The translations under genes and the position numbers were made by a program. A DNA stretch of 64,000 nucleotides from Psychrobacter fozii (lineage in GTDB: Bacteria > Pseudomonadota > Gammaproteobacteria > Pseudomonadales > Moraxellaceae), in assembly GCF_003217155.1 (NCBI RefSeq), contig NZ_QJSU01000005.1, forward strand, positions 1 to 64,000, given 5' to 3'. Positions 39,082 to 51,686 of the stretch are shown here, one piece after another (position 1 is the first letter of the stretch; every line of letters begins with the position of its first letter). Below the pieces are notes generated by a model. The model ran no database searches. It worked only from the letters and a program-made list of their open reading frames with translations, and was not told the DNA's origin.

Positions 39082-39279
39082 ATGGATCCACAACTCAAAT
39101 TATGGGGAACTATCATAGGCTACATGTTGCTAGCTTTGACGATTAGCGCTTGTACTTCTTTGTGGATTCGCTATCATTTAAAGCGTAAAGACTTACATCC
39201 TCGCCGTGCAATTAAAAAAAGATACTTAATTTTAAAAAGACGAAGAAAAAGGCTTGACAGCAAGCGCAGACACCATTAG
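39082..39279 (+). CDS. Small membrane protein with basic tail, 65 aa
   Basis: AGGAGAG lies 8 nt before the ATG, a good ribosome site. One transmembrane helix (about 9-31) is followed by a strongly basic tail (RHLK-like, KKRYLILKRRRKRLDSKRRHH). The positive charge after the helix predicts N-out/C-in topology. I know no family. The promoter of the following tRNA gene overlaps its last codons. Confidence 0.6.
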   Translation: MDPQLKLWGTIIGYMLLALTISACTSLWIRYHLKRKDLHPRRAIKKRYLILKRRRKRLDSKRRHH

Positions 39280-39282
39280 AAT
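39254..39282 (+). promoter_or_regulatory. Promoter of tRNA-Glu
   Basis: A perfect TTGACA (39254-39259), a 17-nt spacer and TAGAAT (39277-39282). Predicted transcription starts near 39289, about 45 nt before the tRNA. The promoter overlaps the 3' end and stop codon of the small membrane protein gene. Confidence 0.75.
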
Positions 39283-39333
39283 ACGCACCACTTCGGCATA
39301 AATGGTGAAAGCAGCTGAGGTGTTGTGTTACTA

Positions 39334-39409
39334 GTCCCCATCGTCTAGAGGCCTAGGACACCGCCCTTTCACGGCGGTAACGGGGGTTCGAATCCCCCTG
39401 GGGACGCCA
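39334..39409 (+). tRNA. tRNA-Glu (anticodon TTC)
   Basis: 76 nt with a full cloverleaf: acceptor GTCCCCA/TGGGGAC, anticodon stem CCGCC/GGCGG enclosing CTTTCAC (anticodon TTC at 39368-39370), T-arm CGGGGGTTCGAATCCCCCT, discriminator G and an encoded CCA (39407-39409). The last seven bases (39403-39409) can also pair with 39415-39421, which would hide the CCA in the precursor before trimming. Confidence 0.97.
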
Positions 39410-39474
39410 CTATTTGGCGTCACTCGTTAGCAAGTTTGCTGCAAAGCATCTATTAAGACTAACAAGCGTACCAT

Positions 39475-39512
39475 CGAAAAGCCCAATCACATCGTGATTG
39501 GGCTTTTTTTTA
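39475..39512 (+). terminator. Terminator after tRNA-Glu
   Basis: AAAAGCCCAATCAC (39477-39490) pairs with GTGATTGGGCTTTT (39494-39507), followed by more T residues. Confidence 0.92.
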
Positions 39513-39663
39513 TGCGTGCATTTAACTGTCTCAAAAAGATGATACCTAAGATCTTCAAATGTATATCACTATTAATTTAATGCAGCTAGTAATGTGTACT
39601 ATGAATACGCAACTTGATTTGCTGCTGCATCTATATTAAAAGTTTTATCGAAAATTTACTGAC

Positions 39664-39693
39664 AAAAAAGCCAACATTGAATGTTGGCTTTTT
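39664..39693 (-). terminator. Terminator after the BLUF gene
   Basis: AAAAAAGCCAACA pairs with TGTTGGCTTTTT around TTGAA, 28 nt after the BLUF stop codon on the minus strand. Confidence 0.85.
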
Positions 39694-39720
39694 AGATCGA
39701 ATACGATTTCTTTATAAAAT

Positions 39721-40344
39721 TTACCAGATTTTATCTGATAACATCAACCATGACAGTGTCATGATAACCATCACACCAAGTACGGTTTGAATCAAAAAGA
39801 ATGCTTGATGCTGACCGACCACCTTACTTAAGGTCACCCCTAATGTACTGTACTTAATAGGTGGTGTATCTATATTACCTGTTCTTGCCTGTTCTTCATA
39901 ATACCCTTGTAGGATATCTACAAACCTTGGCCATTCACTAGAATTCCAATCGTAAGGCTTAAACGGCATAAAGTTTTTCAGCTCAGGCTCTTTTGTCATC
40001 CAACGTTCAAGTGTGACAGAACGTAGAGACCAATTCGTAAAACGGCGTTGAGAGATTTGTGAAAAATCTAGAATTTTTAGTTCTTTATGACGGTCATCTA
40101 CTAGCAATCGATTTTTTAAATTAGTGAGCGCTTGTTCTGACCCTTCTACACACTGTAAGAAGTAACCATTGCCATAGCAAAGAATACCCGTAACATTATC
40201 GGCTTGGTTTTGCTCAATCGAAATCTCTGAAATGTCGTTAAGCGTACTAGAGCCTGACAGACCAGTCGAAGTGATTTGGCTGATATATACAAGCTGGCAG
40301 AGATCTATTGTGACTGGATTTGTCGAATCATTAATTTTTGACAA
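39721..40344 (-). CDS. BLUF-domain blue-light photoreceptor with membrane anchor
   Basis: The 207-residue protein starts with a BLUF flavin-binding domain (about 16-110). The photoactive residues are all present: Tyr20 (LVYISQ), Asn50 (NVTGIL), Gln64 (YFLQCVEG) and Trp105 (FTNWSLR). After a cap region (110-150) comes a linker and a single C-terminal transmembrane helix (about 184-203), which ordinary short BLUF proteins lack. It should sense blue light through FAD. No GGDEF/EAL or regulator partner is fused or adjacent, so the output is unknown. Confidence 0.85.
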   Translation of the reverse strand: MSKINDSTNPVTIDLCQLVYISQITSTGLSGSSTLNDISEISIEQNQADNVTGILCYGNGYFLQCVEGSEQALTNLKNRLLVDDRHKELKILDFSQISQRRFTNWSLRSVTLERWMTKEPELKNFMPFKPYDWNSSEWPRFVDILQGYYEEQARTGNIDTPPIKYSTLGVTLSKVVGQHQAFFLIQTVLGVMVIMTLSWLMLSDKIW

Positions 40345-40728
40345 TTCGATTCTCCCTATTTTTAGATAAATGGAGCTAAAACAACCATACTAACTTTAGA
40401 AAAAACATAGAGACAAGACTTTTAGAAGCATCAAATTGGTCTGGTATATTATTGATTTTATAAATGTTTATATTAATTGTATTAAGTTGGTTACATCATA
40501 GGCTAGTTTGGTCATCAAAGCAATCTATGTTTGACAATACTGTTTGTGTTTCATAACTGAGAAGAACTTTAAACGAATGAAGTAGCCTATGTTTTTATTT
40601 TAAAATAGGTGCTGGCTGAAATATGTGAGATATAGGCACACCTACATCTCCATTAAATGAACGTATTTGATACGAGATAGGTCACAGTAAGTGAATAAAA
40701 AAGAGCTATTGGAAATACTTTAGGATAA
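40345..40728. other. Non-coding stretch between ispD and the BLUF gene
   Basis: 384 bp with no plausible gene; it presumably holds the BLUF promoter on the minus strand. Confidence 0.45.
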
Positions 40729-41517
40729 TTACGATTGTGCAGTCAGAATAGCGGCAAGTAAGATAGCATCGTCTGGATAAGTGAGCTTTATGTTTTGGCG
40801 ACTGCCAGTCACTAGACGAATGGGGAAATCTAAGTACTCAAAGGCACTGGCTTCATCAGTAATAGAAAGTTTATGGGTACAAACATAAGCCAATACCCTC
40901 TTCAACTCACCTAATCGAAATACTTGTGGGGTTTGAGCTTGCCACATATTGCTGCGGTCGATAGTGCGTTTAGCATAAGAATGTGCGTGGTTATGGTTAT
41001 GGTTATGGTTATGGTTATGGTTATGGTTACTACTAACAGTCTCATTCGTAAGCTCAGATTGAGCAGTAGAATAGAAATATGACTCTTTTAGTGTATCAGC
41101 CACAGGTGTTGCTAGGATAGCGCCATAAGGCTCTGTCATCGCCGCTTCGATCACCTGATTAATATCATTACTGGGTACAGCAGGACGCGCAGCATCATGA
41201 ATCAACACTAAGTCTGAATCGTCAGCGCCTGAATGACTGATTGCCCCTACACCTGCCTGTACTGACTGCCAACGCTCAGCGCCGCCAATGGCATAATCTA
41301 TAGGAAGTGCGAAATCGAGTGTTTGAGCAGTGGTGTCATCTGCTGCAATGACCAACAAGCACTTATCAACATAATCACTACAGGCGAGCCTTGCCACGCT
41401 ATGCTGTAGCAGTGTCCGTCCTTGTAGCATCGTGTATTGCTTGGCAACAGACGCACCAAAACGACTACCGCGACCAGCAGCGACGATCATGGCATGTATA
41501 CGAGGTGTGGTATTCAT
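40729..41517 (-). CDS. ispD: 2-C-methyl-D-erythritol 4-phosphate cytidylyltransferase with His-Asn repeat insert
   Basis: The 262-residue MEP-pathway enzyme joins MEP and CTP. The CTP-binding loop AAGRGSRFG is at 13-21, with Lys26 in the usual place. The GGAERWQSV, HDAARPAVP and TPQVFRL blocks are intact. It is about 26 residues longer than E. coli IspD; the excess falls between ATPVADTLKES and TIDRSNMWQAQTPQ, the arm that swaps between subunits. It contains seven Asn-His pairs encoded by a hexamer tract. It follows ftsB and eno on the same strand, the conserved order. Confidence 0.92.
   Translation of the reverse strand: MNTTPRIHAMIVAAGRGSRFGASVAKQYTMLQGRTLLQHSVARLACSDYVDKCLLVIAADDTTAQTLDFALPIDYAIGGAERWQSVQAGVGAISHSGADDSDLVLIHDAARPAVPSNDINQVIEAAMTEPYGAILATPVADTLKESYFYSTAQSELTNETVSSNHNHNHNHNHNHNHAHSYAKRTIDRSNMWQAQTPQVFRLGELKRVLAYVCTHKLSITDEASAFEYLDFPIRLVTGSRQNIKLTYPDDAILLAAILTAQS
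40989..41030 (-). repeat. Hexanucleotide tract GGTTAT x6 plus GGTTAC in ispD
   Basis: Six perfect GGTTAT units and one GGTTAC (plus strand) encode seven Asn-His pairs in IspD. Perfect unit identity implies recent expansion by slippage. Copy changes keep the frame. Confidence 0.95.
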
Positions 41518-41668
41518 AAGATAATACTCATCAAGCAGCCCTCATGGTTGAGACCCATGACAATATGGCTAAGGAAAAGCAAGTGCTAAGAGGGGTAAAG
41601 AGATTGAGGTGAACAGAATATCTATTCTAGATAATAACAGGTAGTACTTTTTAGAAAACTAAGAATGA

Positions 41669-41977
41669 TTACTGACTGCTGTGCGTGGTAGGTGCAGTGG
41701 ACACTTGCACAAATGTCTCGTTTGGTTTAATCAAACCCAAATCTAAACGAGCATGCTCTTCTACTGCTTCGAGACCATTTTTTAAATCATATACGTCGGT
41801 ACGTAATAAATTATTTGCGGCTACTTGGCTCTCATTCAAGCGCTGCTGCTCTTCTGTCTGAGTCATCAGTTCGTTGTGCTCGAAACGACCATTTTCGCCT
41901 AGCCAATACTGATATTGCAGCCCTAACAGGACAGCAACGGCTAACGCGAGTAACATAAATTGGCTAAAATATTTCAT
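41669..41977 (-). CDS. ftsB: Cell-division protein FtsB
   Basis: The 102-residue bitopic protein has a short cytoplasmic N-terminus, one transmembrane helix (about 4-22) and a periplasmic coiled coil (about 38-75, ELMTQTEEQQRLNESQVAANN), then the conserved EEHARLDLGLIKPNETFVQV end. FtsB joins FtsL and FtsQ in the divisome. I start at the ATG at 41977, giving the usual FtsB length; the frame is open further up to 42046, which would add an unlikely second hydrophobic segment. Order eno-ftsB-ispD is conserved. Confidence 0.9.
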   Translation of the reverse strand: MKYFSQFMLLALAVAVLLGLQYQYWLGENGRFEHNELMTQTEEQQRLNESQVAANNLLRTDVYDLKNGLEAVEEHARLDLGLIKPNETFVQVSTAPTTHSSQ

Positions 41978-42102
41978 AAGAGGATAACGCCAAACGACAG
42001 AGATATAGTAAAAATTAGCTAAAGCAGCTAGGCAATATATAAACACAACAATGATTACATACTGCCCAGCTTTAACGTTAAGTCCTGATCAACTTGGACT
42101 TA

Positions 42103-43754
<1,652 letters not shown>

Positions 43755-46100
43755 CTACTCTGCTTTAATATTGGTGTTTGAGACTGTATTATCTAGCTCA
43801 ATTTCTGTCTTAAATCGTGTCAATCGCAGTGCATTCATTAATACTGAGATGGAACTAAGCGCCATGGCAGCAGCTGCAATCATAGGATTTAAAAACCCAA
43901 AAGCAGCGAGTGGAATGCCAATGCAATTGTAAATGAAGGCAAAAAACAAATTTTGCTTAATATTACGCAGTGTTGCTTGAGCGATTTTTTGTGCCGCATC
44001 GATATGCATTAATGACTCACCCATCAATCGTGCAGAAGCACTGTGCTGGGCCACATCTGTCCCTTCAAACATAGCAAAACTGGCATCGGCAGTTGCCATC
44101 GCTGGTGCATCATTAACACCATCACCTGCCATGGCAACTTTATGACCCGCTGTTTGTAATTTAGCAATCTGGCTCGCCTTGTCTCTCGGGCTCATTTTGC
44201 CATAAGCCGCCTTGATACCCAGCTTTCCTGCGACATAATCGACGACAGACTGCTTGTCACCACTCATCAAAATCACGTTAATGCCAGCATTTTGTAGTGC
44301 AGTAATCGCTTGTGGAGTATCCGCTTTTAGGTCATCCGCTAAAGCAAAAGCGCCTAAAGGTTCGTCATTAATACTAACTGCAACCGTACTGGCCACTTGC
44401 CATGCTTTTGGCATAAACTTTGGCAGCGTCAAGTTAGCAAACTCTGCCGTACCAACCTTAATAAGCCCAAGTCCATCAATGTTTGCTTGTATACCTGCGC
44501 CTTTTATCACGCTGATATCAGTAACATTCATTAATGGCAAATTGCGGTTTTTTGCAGTGTTGACCAGAGCAGTTGCTAATGGATGACTAGCATGTGCCTC
44601 AACGCTCGCTGCAATCTGCAATACGTCATCAACAGCAAGCGATTTGTCCACCATGACATGGTCAACGATAGTCGGTTTGCCAATGGTCAGTGTGCCCGTC
44701 TTATCCAAGACAACGGTATCGATGTCGCCTGCTGCTTCAAGGCTTTGTGCATCCTTAAACCAAACGCCATGACGAGCAGCAACACCCATACCCGCCATGA
44801 TTGCCGCTGGTGTGGCCAAGCCAAGCGCACAAGGGCAAGCAATGACCAATACCGATACGGCGTGCATTAGTGCCGTATCCACCATACCTGTCAGCCACCA
44901 CGTGACGACAAAAGTAACCAATGCAATCGTAACAACGATGGGAACAAAAATAGCTGTCACTCTATCAGCAAGACGCGCTAAATTGGCTTTTGAGCCTTGC
45001 GCATCACTGAGTGCTTGTACCATATCACCTAGCTTGGTATCACTACCTTTAGCACTGACTCGATATAGCAAACTGCCATTTTCGACTAGAGCACCTGCTA
45101 GTAGACCATCGCCCTCTTCTTTTTTGAGCGGTACTGACTCACCAGTTAGATGACTCTCCACACACCAGCCACTACCACCTATAACCATACCGTCAGTGGC
45201 TACTCGGCTACCTTGCTTAGCGCGCAAAATATCACCAACCTGCACGTCTTGGAGTGCAACATTATGAAAATCACCATTTGACTGCTGCTGCTCAACTTGA
45301 TCAGGTGTCAGTGATAATAATAAATCAATACTATTTAAGCTGTGCTTTTTGGTACGCTCTTCTAAATACTTACCCGTACGAACAAAAGCAATAACCATCA
45401 CTCCTGCTTCAAAATACACTGCAGGGCTATTACCTGCACCATGACCACCCATGTGAGCATCCTGCAGCAAGCTATTTAGAGTGCCATCACCATGTGTCAG
45501 CCAAAGATAAGTTGAATATGCCCAAATGGTGACCGTACCGATAACGACCAATACGTCCATATTGGCAAGACCACCTCTAATCGATGCCCATGCACTTTTA
45601 TAAAATGGCAGTGCCAGTCCAAATTGCACAATCGTCGCTATGAGGAACTGTTTCCAAACCGCTGGCATCCACGCCATACCAAAACCCGTCAGCATGCCTG
45701 CCATACCGACTAAAAATGGGATTAAGCAAACCCATAGCCCAATTAAGCGCCAAGGATACTCAGTTGCTGTATCCTTGTCCGTTTTCTCAAATAAGCTCTC
45801 ACCTACTTGTAAATTAGCCACAAAACCAGTTTTATTCACCCATTCTGTGACCTGCTCTGGTGTGGTCTGAGTCGGATCATAATCGACATTGGCAGTCTCA
45901 CCTGCAAAATTCACACTCACATCGTATACCGATGGCTTTTTGTTAAGTACCTTTTCGATTCGTGAGGCACAAGCCTGACACGTCATACCATCAATCGCCA
46001 GTTGTAGATGCGCACGCTGCGGCGTAAGTGATGTATTTGACTGAACGTCAGTTTCAACATCGTAGGATTTGTCATTAGTGGTGCGGGTAATATCATTCAT
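43755..46100 (-). CDS. copA: Copper-exporting P1B-type ATPase
   Basis: The 781-residue inner-membrane pump exports Cu(I). A single N-terminal HMA domain has Cys41 and Cys44 (GMTCQAC). The membrane part has eight helices with the CPC metal site at 422-424. The cytosolic parts have TGES (319-322), phosphorylated Asp466 (DKTGTLT), the HP pair in SHPLAT and GDGVNDAPA. A His/Gly-rich loop (DAHMGGHGAGN) lies outside between early helices. The ATG at 46100 is preceded by GAG at proper spacing; an upstream in-frame start exists at 46121. Confidence 0.94.
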   Translation of the reverse strand: MNDITRTTNDKSYDVETDVQSNTSLTPQRAHLQLAIDGMTCQACASRIEKVLNKKPSVYDVSVNFAGETANVDYDPTQTTPEQVTEWVNKTGFVANLQVGESLFEKTDKDTATEYPWRLIGLWVCLIPFLVGMAGMLTGFGMAWMPAVWKQFLIATIVQFGLALPFYKSAWASIRGGLANMDVLVVIGTVTIWAYSTYLWLTHGDGTLNSLLQDAHMGGHGAGNSPAVYFEAGVMVIAFVRTGKYLEERTKKHSLNSIDLLLSLTPDQVEQQQSNGDFHNVALQDVQVGDILRAKQGSRVATDGMVIGGSGWCVESHLTGESVPLKKEEGDGLLAGALVENGSLLYRVSAKGSDTKLGDMVQALSDAQGSKANLARLADRVTAIFVPIVVTIALVTFVVTWWLTGMVDTALMHAVSVLVIACPCALGLATPAAIMAGMGVAARHGVWFKDAQSLEAAGDIDTVVLDKTGTLTIGKPTIVDHVMVDKSLAVDDVLQIAASVEAHASHPLATALVNTAKNRNLPLMNVTDISVIKGAGIQANIDGLGLIKVGTAEFANLTLPKFMPKAWQVASTVAVSINDEPLGAFALADDLKADTPQAITALQNAGINVILMSGDKQSVVDYVAGKLGIKAAYGKMSPRDKASQIAKLQTAGHKVAMAGDGVNDAPAMATADASFAMFEGTDVAQHSASARLMGESLMHIDAAQKIAQATLRNIKQNLFFAFIYNCIGIPLAAFGFLNPMIAAAAMALSSISVLMNALRLTRFKTEIELDNTVSNTNIKAE

Positions 46101-46273
46101 AAAGAAAACTCGGTATGGCATTTATTCGTTATAGCGTTTGTAAAATTGAATGAGCCATAAAAATATCAGTGGATGGATGAATCTAAATTAAAAAACATTC
46201 AAGGTTACTATTCATTCAAATCAATTCATTTATAGCCATCTGGGAAGCAACCTAATATCACTACTCTTCAACC

Positions 46274-46307
46274 ATTAAAAAACCAGCCATAATAGCTGGT
46301 TTTTTCA
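46274..46307 (-). terminator. Terminator between copZ and copA
   Basis: AAAAAACCAGC pairs with GCTGGTTTTTT around CATAATA-like loop bases, 16 nt after the copZ stop. It would let copZ be expressed apart from, and more than, copA. Confidence 0.85.
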
Positions 46308-46322
46308 AATGAAAGACGGTAC

Positions 46323-46547
46323 TTATGAGTTAGCGACAGTCGCATCAAAGCCCGCATCATCAATCGCTGAAGCAATGGCTTCTATATTCGTTTTACTATC
46401 GTCAAAAGTAACGGTTGCTTGATTGTCTATCAGCTCGATACTGATATCATCTAGGCCATCGATATCAGCAGTAGCGTTATATATACTGGCTACGCAGCCA
46501 CCGCAAGTCATGCCGTCGATTTTGATAACACGAGTTTGGTCTGTCAT
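46323..46547 (-). CDS. copZ: Copper chaperone, HMA domain
   Basis: The 74-residue single HMA domain (ferredoxin-like fold) has the Cu(I) motif GMTCGGC with Cys15 and Cys18. It probably hands Cu(I) to CopA. An AGGAG-like ribosome site (AAGGAGCC) precedes the ATG. The overall charge is strongly acidic (many Asp), which would suit docking to a basic CopA surface. It lies between copA and the cysteine-less HMA-like gene. Confidence 0.92.
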   Translation of the reverse strand: MTDQTRVIKIDGMTCGGCVASIYNATADIDGLDDISIELIDNQATVTFDDSKTNIEAIASAIDDAGFDATVANS

Positions 46548-46612
46548 ATGAGGCTCCTTATTTTTATTTATTAATATAATACTGTTTTAAATAAATGATA
46601 CGCAGATCTTAT

Positions 46613-46644
46613 CTGAGGATCATTCGAGCTGAGGATCATTCGAG
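46613..46644. repeat. Tandem duplication of 16 bp upstream of copZ
   Basis: CTGAGGATCATTCGAG occurs twice without a spacer (46613-46628, 46629-46644). It lies in the 119-bp gap between the HMA-like gene and copZ, about 70 nt before the copZ start. It could hold a regulator site; no CueR-type regulator gene is in the window. Confidence 0.75.
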
Positions 46645-46666
46645 GAATAATACCCGGTATCAAAGA

Positions 46667-46921
46667 CTAATCATTATGATGTGGGTTTTGTGGTGCATCG
46701 ATAGGAAACGGCTGAGTAACATAATCAACCATACTGATTGCCGCCGTCAGAGCATGGATACTCGTATCGGTATCTTCATAACGCACGGTGGCAACGTGGC
46801 GAGTGGTATCTAAATCGATAGCTGTTACGCCAGTGATGTTCTTCAATGCCGTCATCACGCTATCTAGTCCTGCCGCGTCATTAATGTTTTCAATACTGAC
46901 TTGCGCCATTTGCATAGACAT
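46667..46921 (-). CDS. HMA-like protein lacking the CxxC metal site
   Basis: The 84-residue protein keeps the length and rhythm of an HMA domain: QVSIENI as first strand, a helix LDSVMTALKNI, VTAIDLDTTRHVATVRYED as the central strands, HALTAAISMV as second helix. Yet the M-x-C-x-x-C loop is replaced by NINDAAGLD and there is no cysteine at all. The end PQNPHHND carries two histidines. GGAGGG lies 9 nt before the ATG. It sits between kdsA and copZ on one strand, so a copper-linked role is inferred from position. Confidence 0.65.
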   Translation of the reverse strand: MSMQMAQVSIENINDAAGLDSVMTALKNITGVTAIDLDTTRHVATVRYEDTDTSIHALTAAISMVDYVTQPFPIDAPQNPHHND

Positions 46922-46960
46922 TATACTACCCTCCTATTCTTATTCTATTAGCGATTACTG

Positions 46961-48098
<1,138 letters not shown>

Positions 48099-48133
48099 AA
48101 AAAAAAGACCGATTCGAAAATCAGTCTTTTTTA
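48099..48133 (-). terminator. Terminator after pyrG
   Basis: AAAAAAGAC and GATT pair with AATC and GTCTTTTTT with one mismatch, 43 nt after the pyrG stop on the minus strand. Confidence 0.75.
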
Positions 48134-48175
48134 TATATGTAAATATGTCAGGCGTTGATAACGACTTGGTTTGAA

Positions 48176-49982
<1,807 letters not shown>

Positions 49983-50003
49983 AATCAGATTCTAATGCTT
50001 AGA

Positions 50004-51056
50004 TTAGAATTTATATTCTAGACCACCACCAATTGCGAGTAGATCATAATCACTGCCACCAAGGTCAGCTGAGTTTTGACCGGCCCAAACATGAGCAATC
50101 ATGTTAGGTTTGTAATTGTATTCACCACCGACAACGATCTGATCAGAATCAGCATCACTGAAACCGAGTAAGTTGTCAGTATTGTTATACTGAATATAAA
50201 CAGCTGCTGGCTTAGCAAAGTTGTTTAGACCCATCTTAGCACTAACGACTAGACCTTTTTCTTTCTCACTACCTCTAGCACCCATTTTGTCACTGTCATC
50301 GAAATCAGCAACTTGGTACATCGCGCCCACAGTTACAGGAGCTGCCATATACTTGCTTAGATCAACAGCAGCAGTAGCACGGAGCAAATCACCATCTAGG
50401 TTGACATCGTTGTCATAAGCAGCACCAAATGTAATACCAGTACCGGCATCATACATTGCAGAAGCAGCAAAACCTGCATCAGCATCGACAGTAGAGTCAT
50501 CTAGTGACTCATTTGCCTTATACATAAGTGCAACATCTAATGGTAAGTTGTTGTATTTAGGCGCCATCCAAACAACCGAGTTATCACGGCGACCACTATC
50601 AGTCATGTTATAACCGTTCTCGTTTTCATTAAGCTGATTCGAGCCTAAGTTATCCCAAAAACCACTACCAGAAGTTACAACATTATTTACATAGTCAACA
50701 ACTGATGTGTTGCGACCAAAGCGGAGTTCACCGTAGCTATCATTTTTGAAACCTAGGAAAGTATCACGGCTTTTAAATGCGATATTATTATCATCACCTT
50801 CATTACCATCAATATTGATACCTACTTCATATTGATAGATCACATCAGTATTAGCAGTGATCGCTTCAGAACCTTTGAAACCTAGGCGTGACGAGTATGA
50901 GTTGATTTGCACTGAATCTTCATTTTTATTGCTCCATTCATCATCTATATCGACATAGTCCATACCAACGAATGCTTTACCATAAATAGTTGGAGCTGCG
51001 TTGGCTGCAGAAACAGATAGGGCAGCAACTGCTGTAGCTAAAAGTAGTTTTTTCAT
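50004..51056 (-). CDS. Gram-negative general porin
   Basis: The 350-residue outer-membrane beta-barrel has a Sec signal peptide (MKKLLLATAVAALSVSAANA, cut before APTIYG) and the usual porin start TIYGKAFVGMDY. Next come SSRLGFKGSEAI and the GELRFGRN constriction-loop start, and a terminal Phe after GGGLEYKF needed for BAM recognition. The length is that of 16-strand trimeric porins (Porin_4 type). It is rich in Asp/Asn in the loops. It is monocistronic. Confidence 0.88.
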   Translation of the reverse strand: MKKLLLATAVAALSVSAANAAPTIYGKAFVGMDYVDIDDEWSNKNEDSVQINSYSSRLGFKGSEAITANTDVIYQYEVGINIDGNEGDDNNIAFKSRDTFLGFKNDSYGELRFGRNTSVVDYVNNVVTSGSGFWDNLGSNQLNENENGYNMTDSGRRDNSVVWMAPKYNNLPLDVALMYKANESLDDSTVDADAGFAASAMYDAGTGITFGAAYDNDVNLDGDLLRATAAVDLSKYMAAPVTVGAMYQVADFDDSDKMGARGSEKEKGLVVSAKMGLNNFAKPAAVYIQYNNTDNLLGFSDADSDQIVVGGEYNYKPNMIAHVWAGQNSADLGGSDYDLLAIGGGLEYKF

Positions 51057-51508
51057 GGGGTATCTCCACTTTACAATTTTAGTAATAAGCTAGCTATTAT
51101 TAGCTGGTGCTCATAATGGTATCGTCACAAATCCTCAAAGATATAATGTGTAACTGGCTACCGAGATTAGTCAGAAACAAGTGTGGCGAATTTCTATTAC
51201 AGTAAGATGAAAAAAACATGATTTACATGACTGGGATCTAAAGCGTAACTGCCATGTAACCTTTCGTCTTTATCACTCCATTGCGTAACATCCGTTACCA
51301 AACTCATACTTCGAGTACAAGCATATCAACTTTGACATAATTTGCAACACATTTCTTTGGTTTTTCGATACATTCATTATCGAGTAAAAAGCACTTGGTT
51401 TTATTTGAGCAATCACTAAAAAACTTCTATTGACTCAATGAGATAGTGAAAACATTGATTAATATAAGTACTAAGAAATTAAAACTGTTGTAATGAATGT
51501 AGTGTAAT
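51057..51508. other. Non-coding region upstream of the porin gene
   Basis: About 450 bp without a plausible gene, expected to contain porin regulatory sites on the minus strand. I recognised no specific operator. Antisense small RNAs often target such porin leaders but none is evident here. Confidence 0.45.
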
Positions 51509-51548
51509 AACCAAAAATAAAGCGATACTTGCTTACACAAGTATCGCT
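51509..51548 (-). terminator. Terminator 139 nt after glcB
   Basis: A perfect 11-bp stem (51521-51531 with 51538-51548) and 6-nt loop; on the minus strand the tail reads TTATTTTTGG. The distance from the glcB stop leaves a long 3' untranslated region. Confidence 0.7.
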
Positions 51549-51686
51549 CATAAAAATGATTAACCTCAGTTACAAAGCTAAATTGCAGGGAGAAACATAG
51601 TGATTCAGTTATGAAACCAAATCACTAAAAAAGCCACTAATATTAGCCTTTAAAACAAACTAATCTACCTAGTGCTAATTACAGAA

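Noticed and set aside
40989..41030. Short tandem array that might suggest a CRISPR
   Set aside because: The units are 6 bp with no spacers and lie in frame within ispD. No CRISPR-like direct repeats with unique spacers exist in the window.
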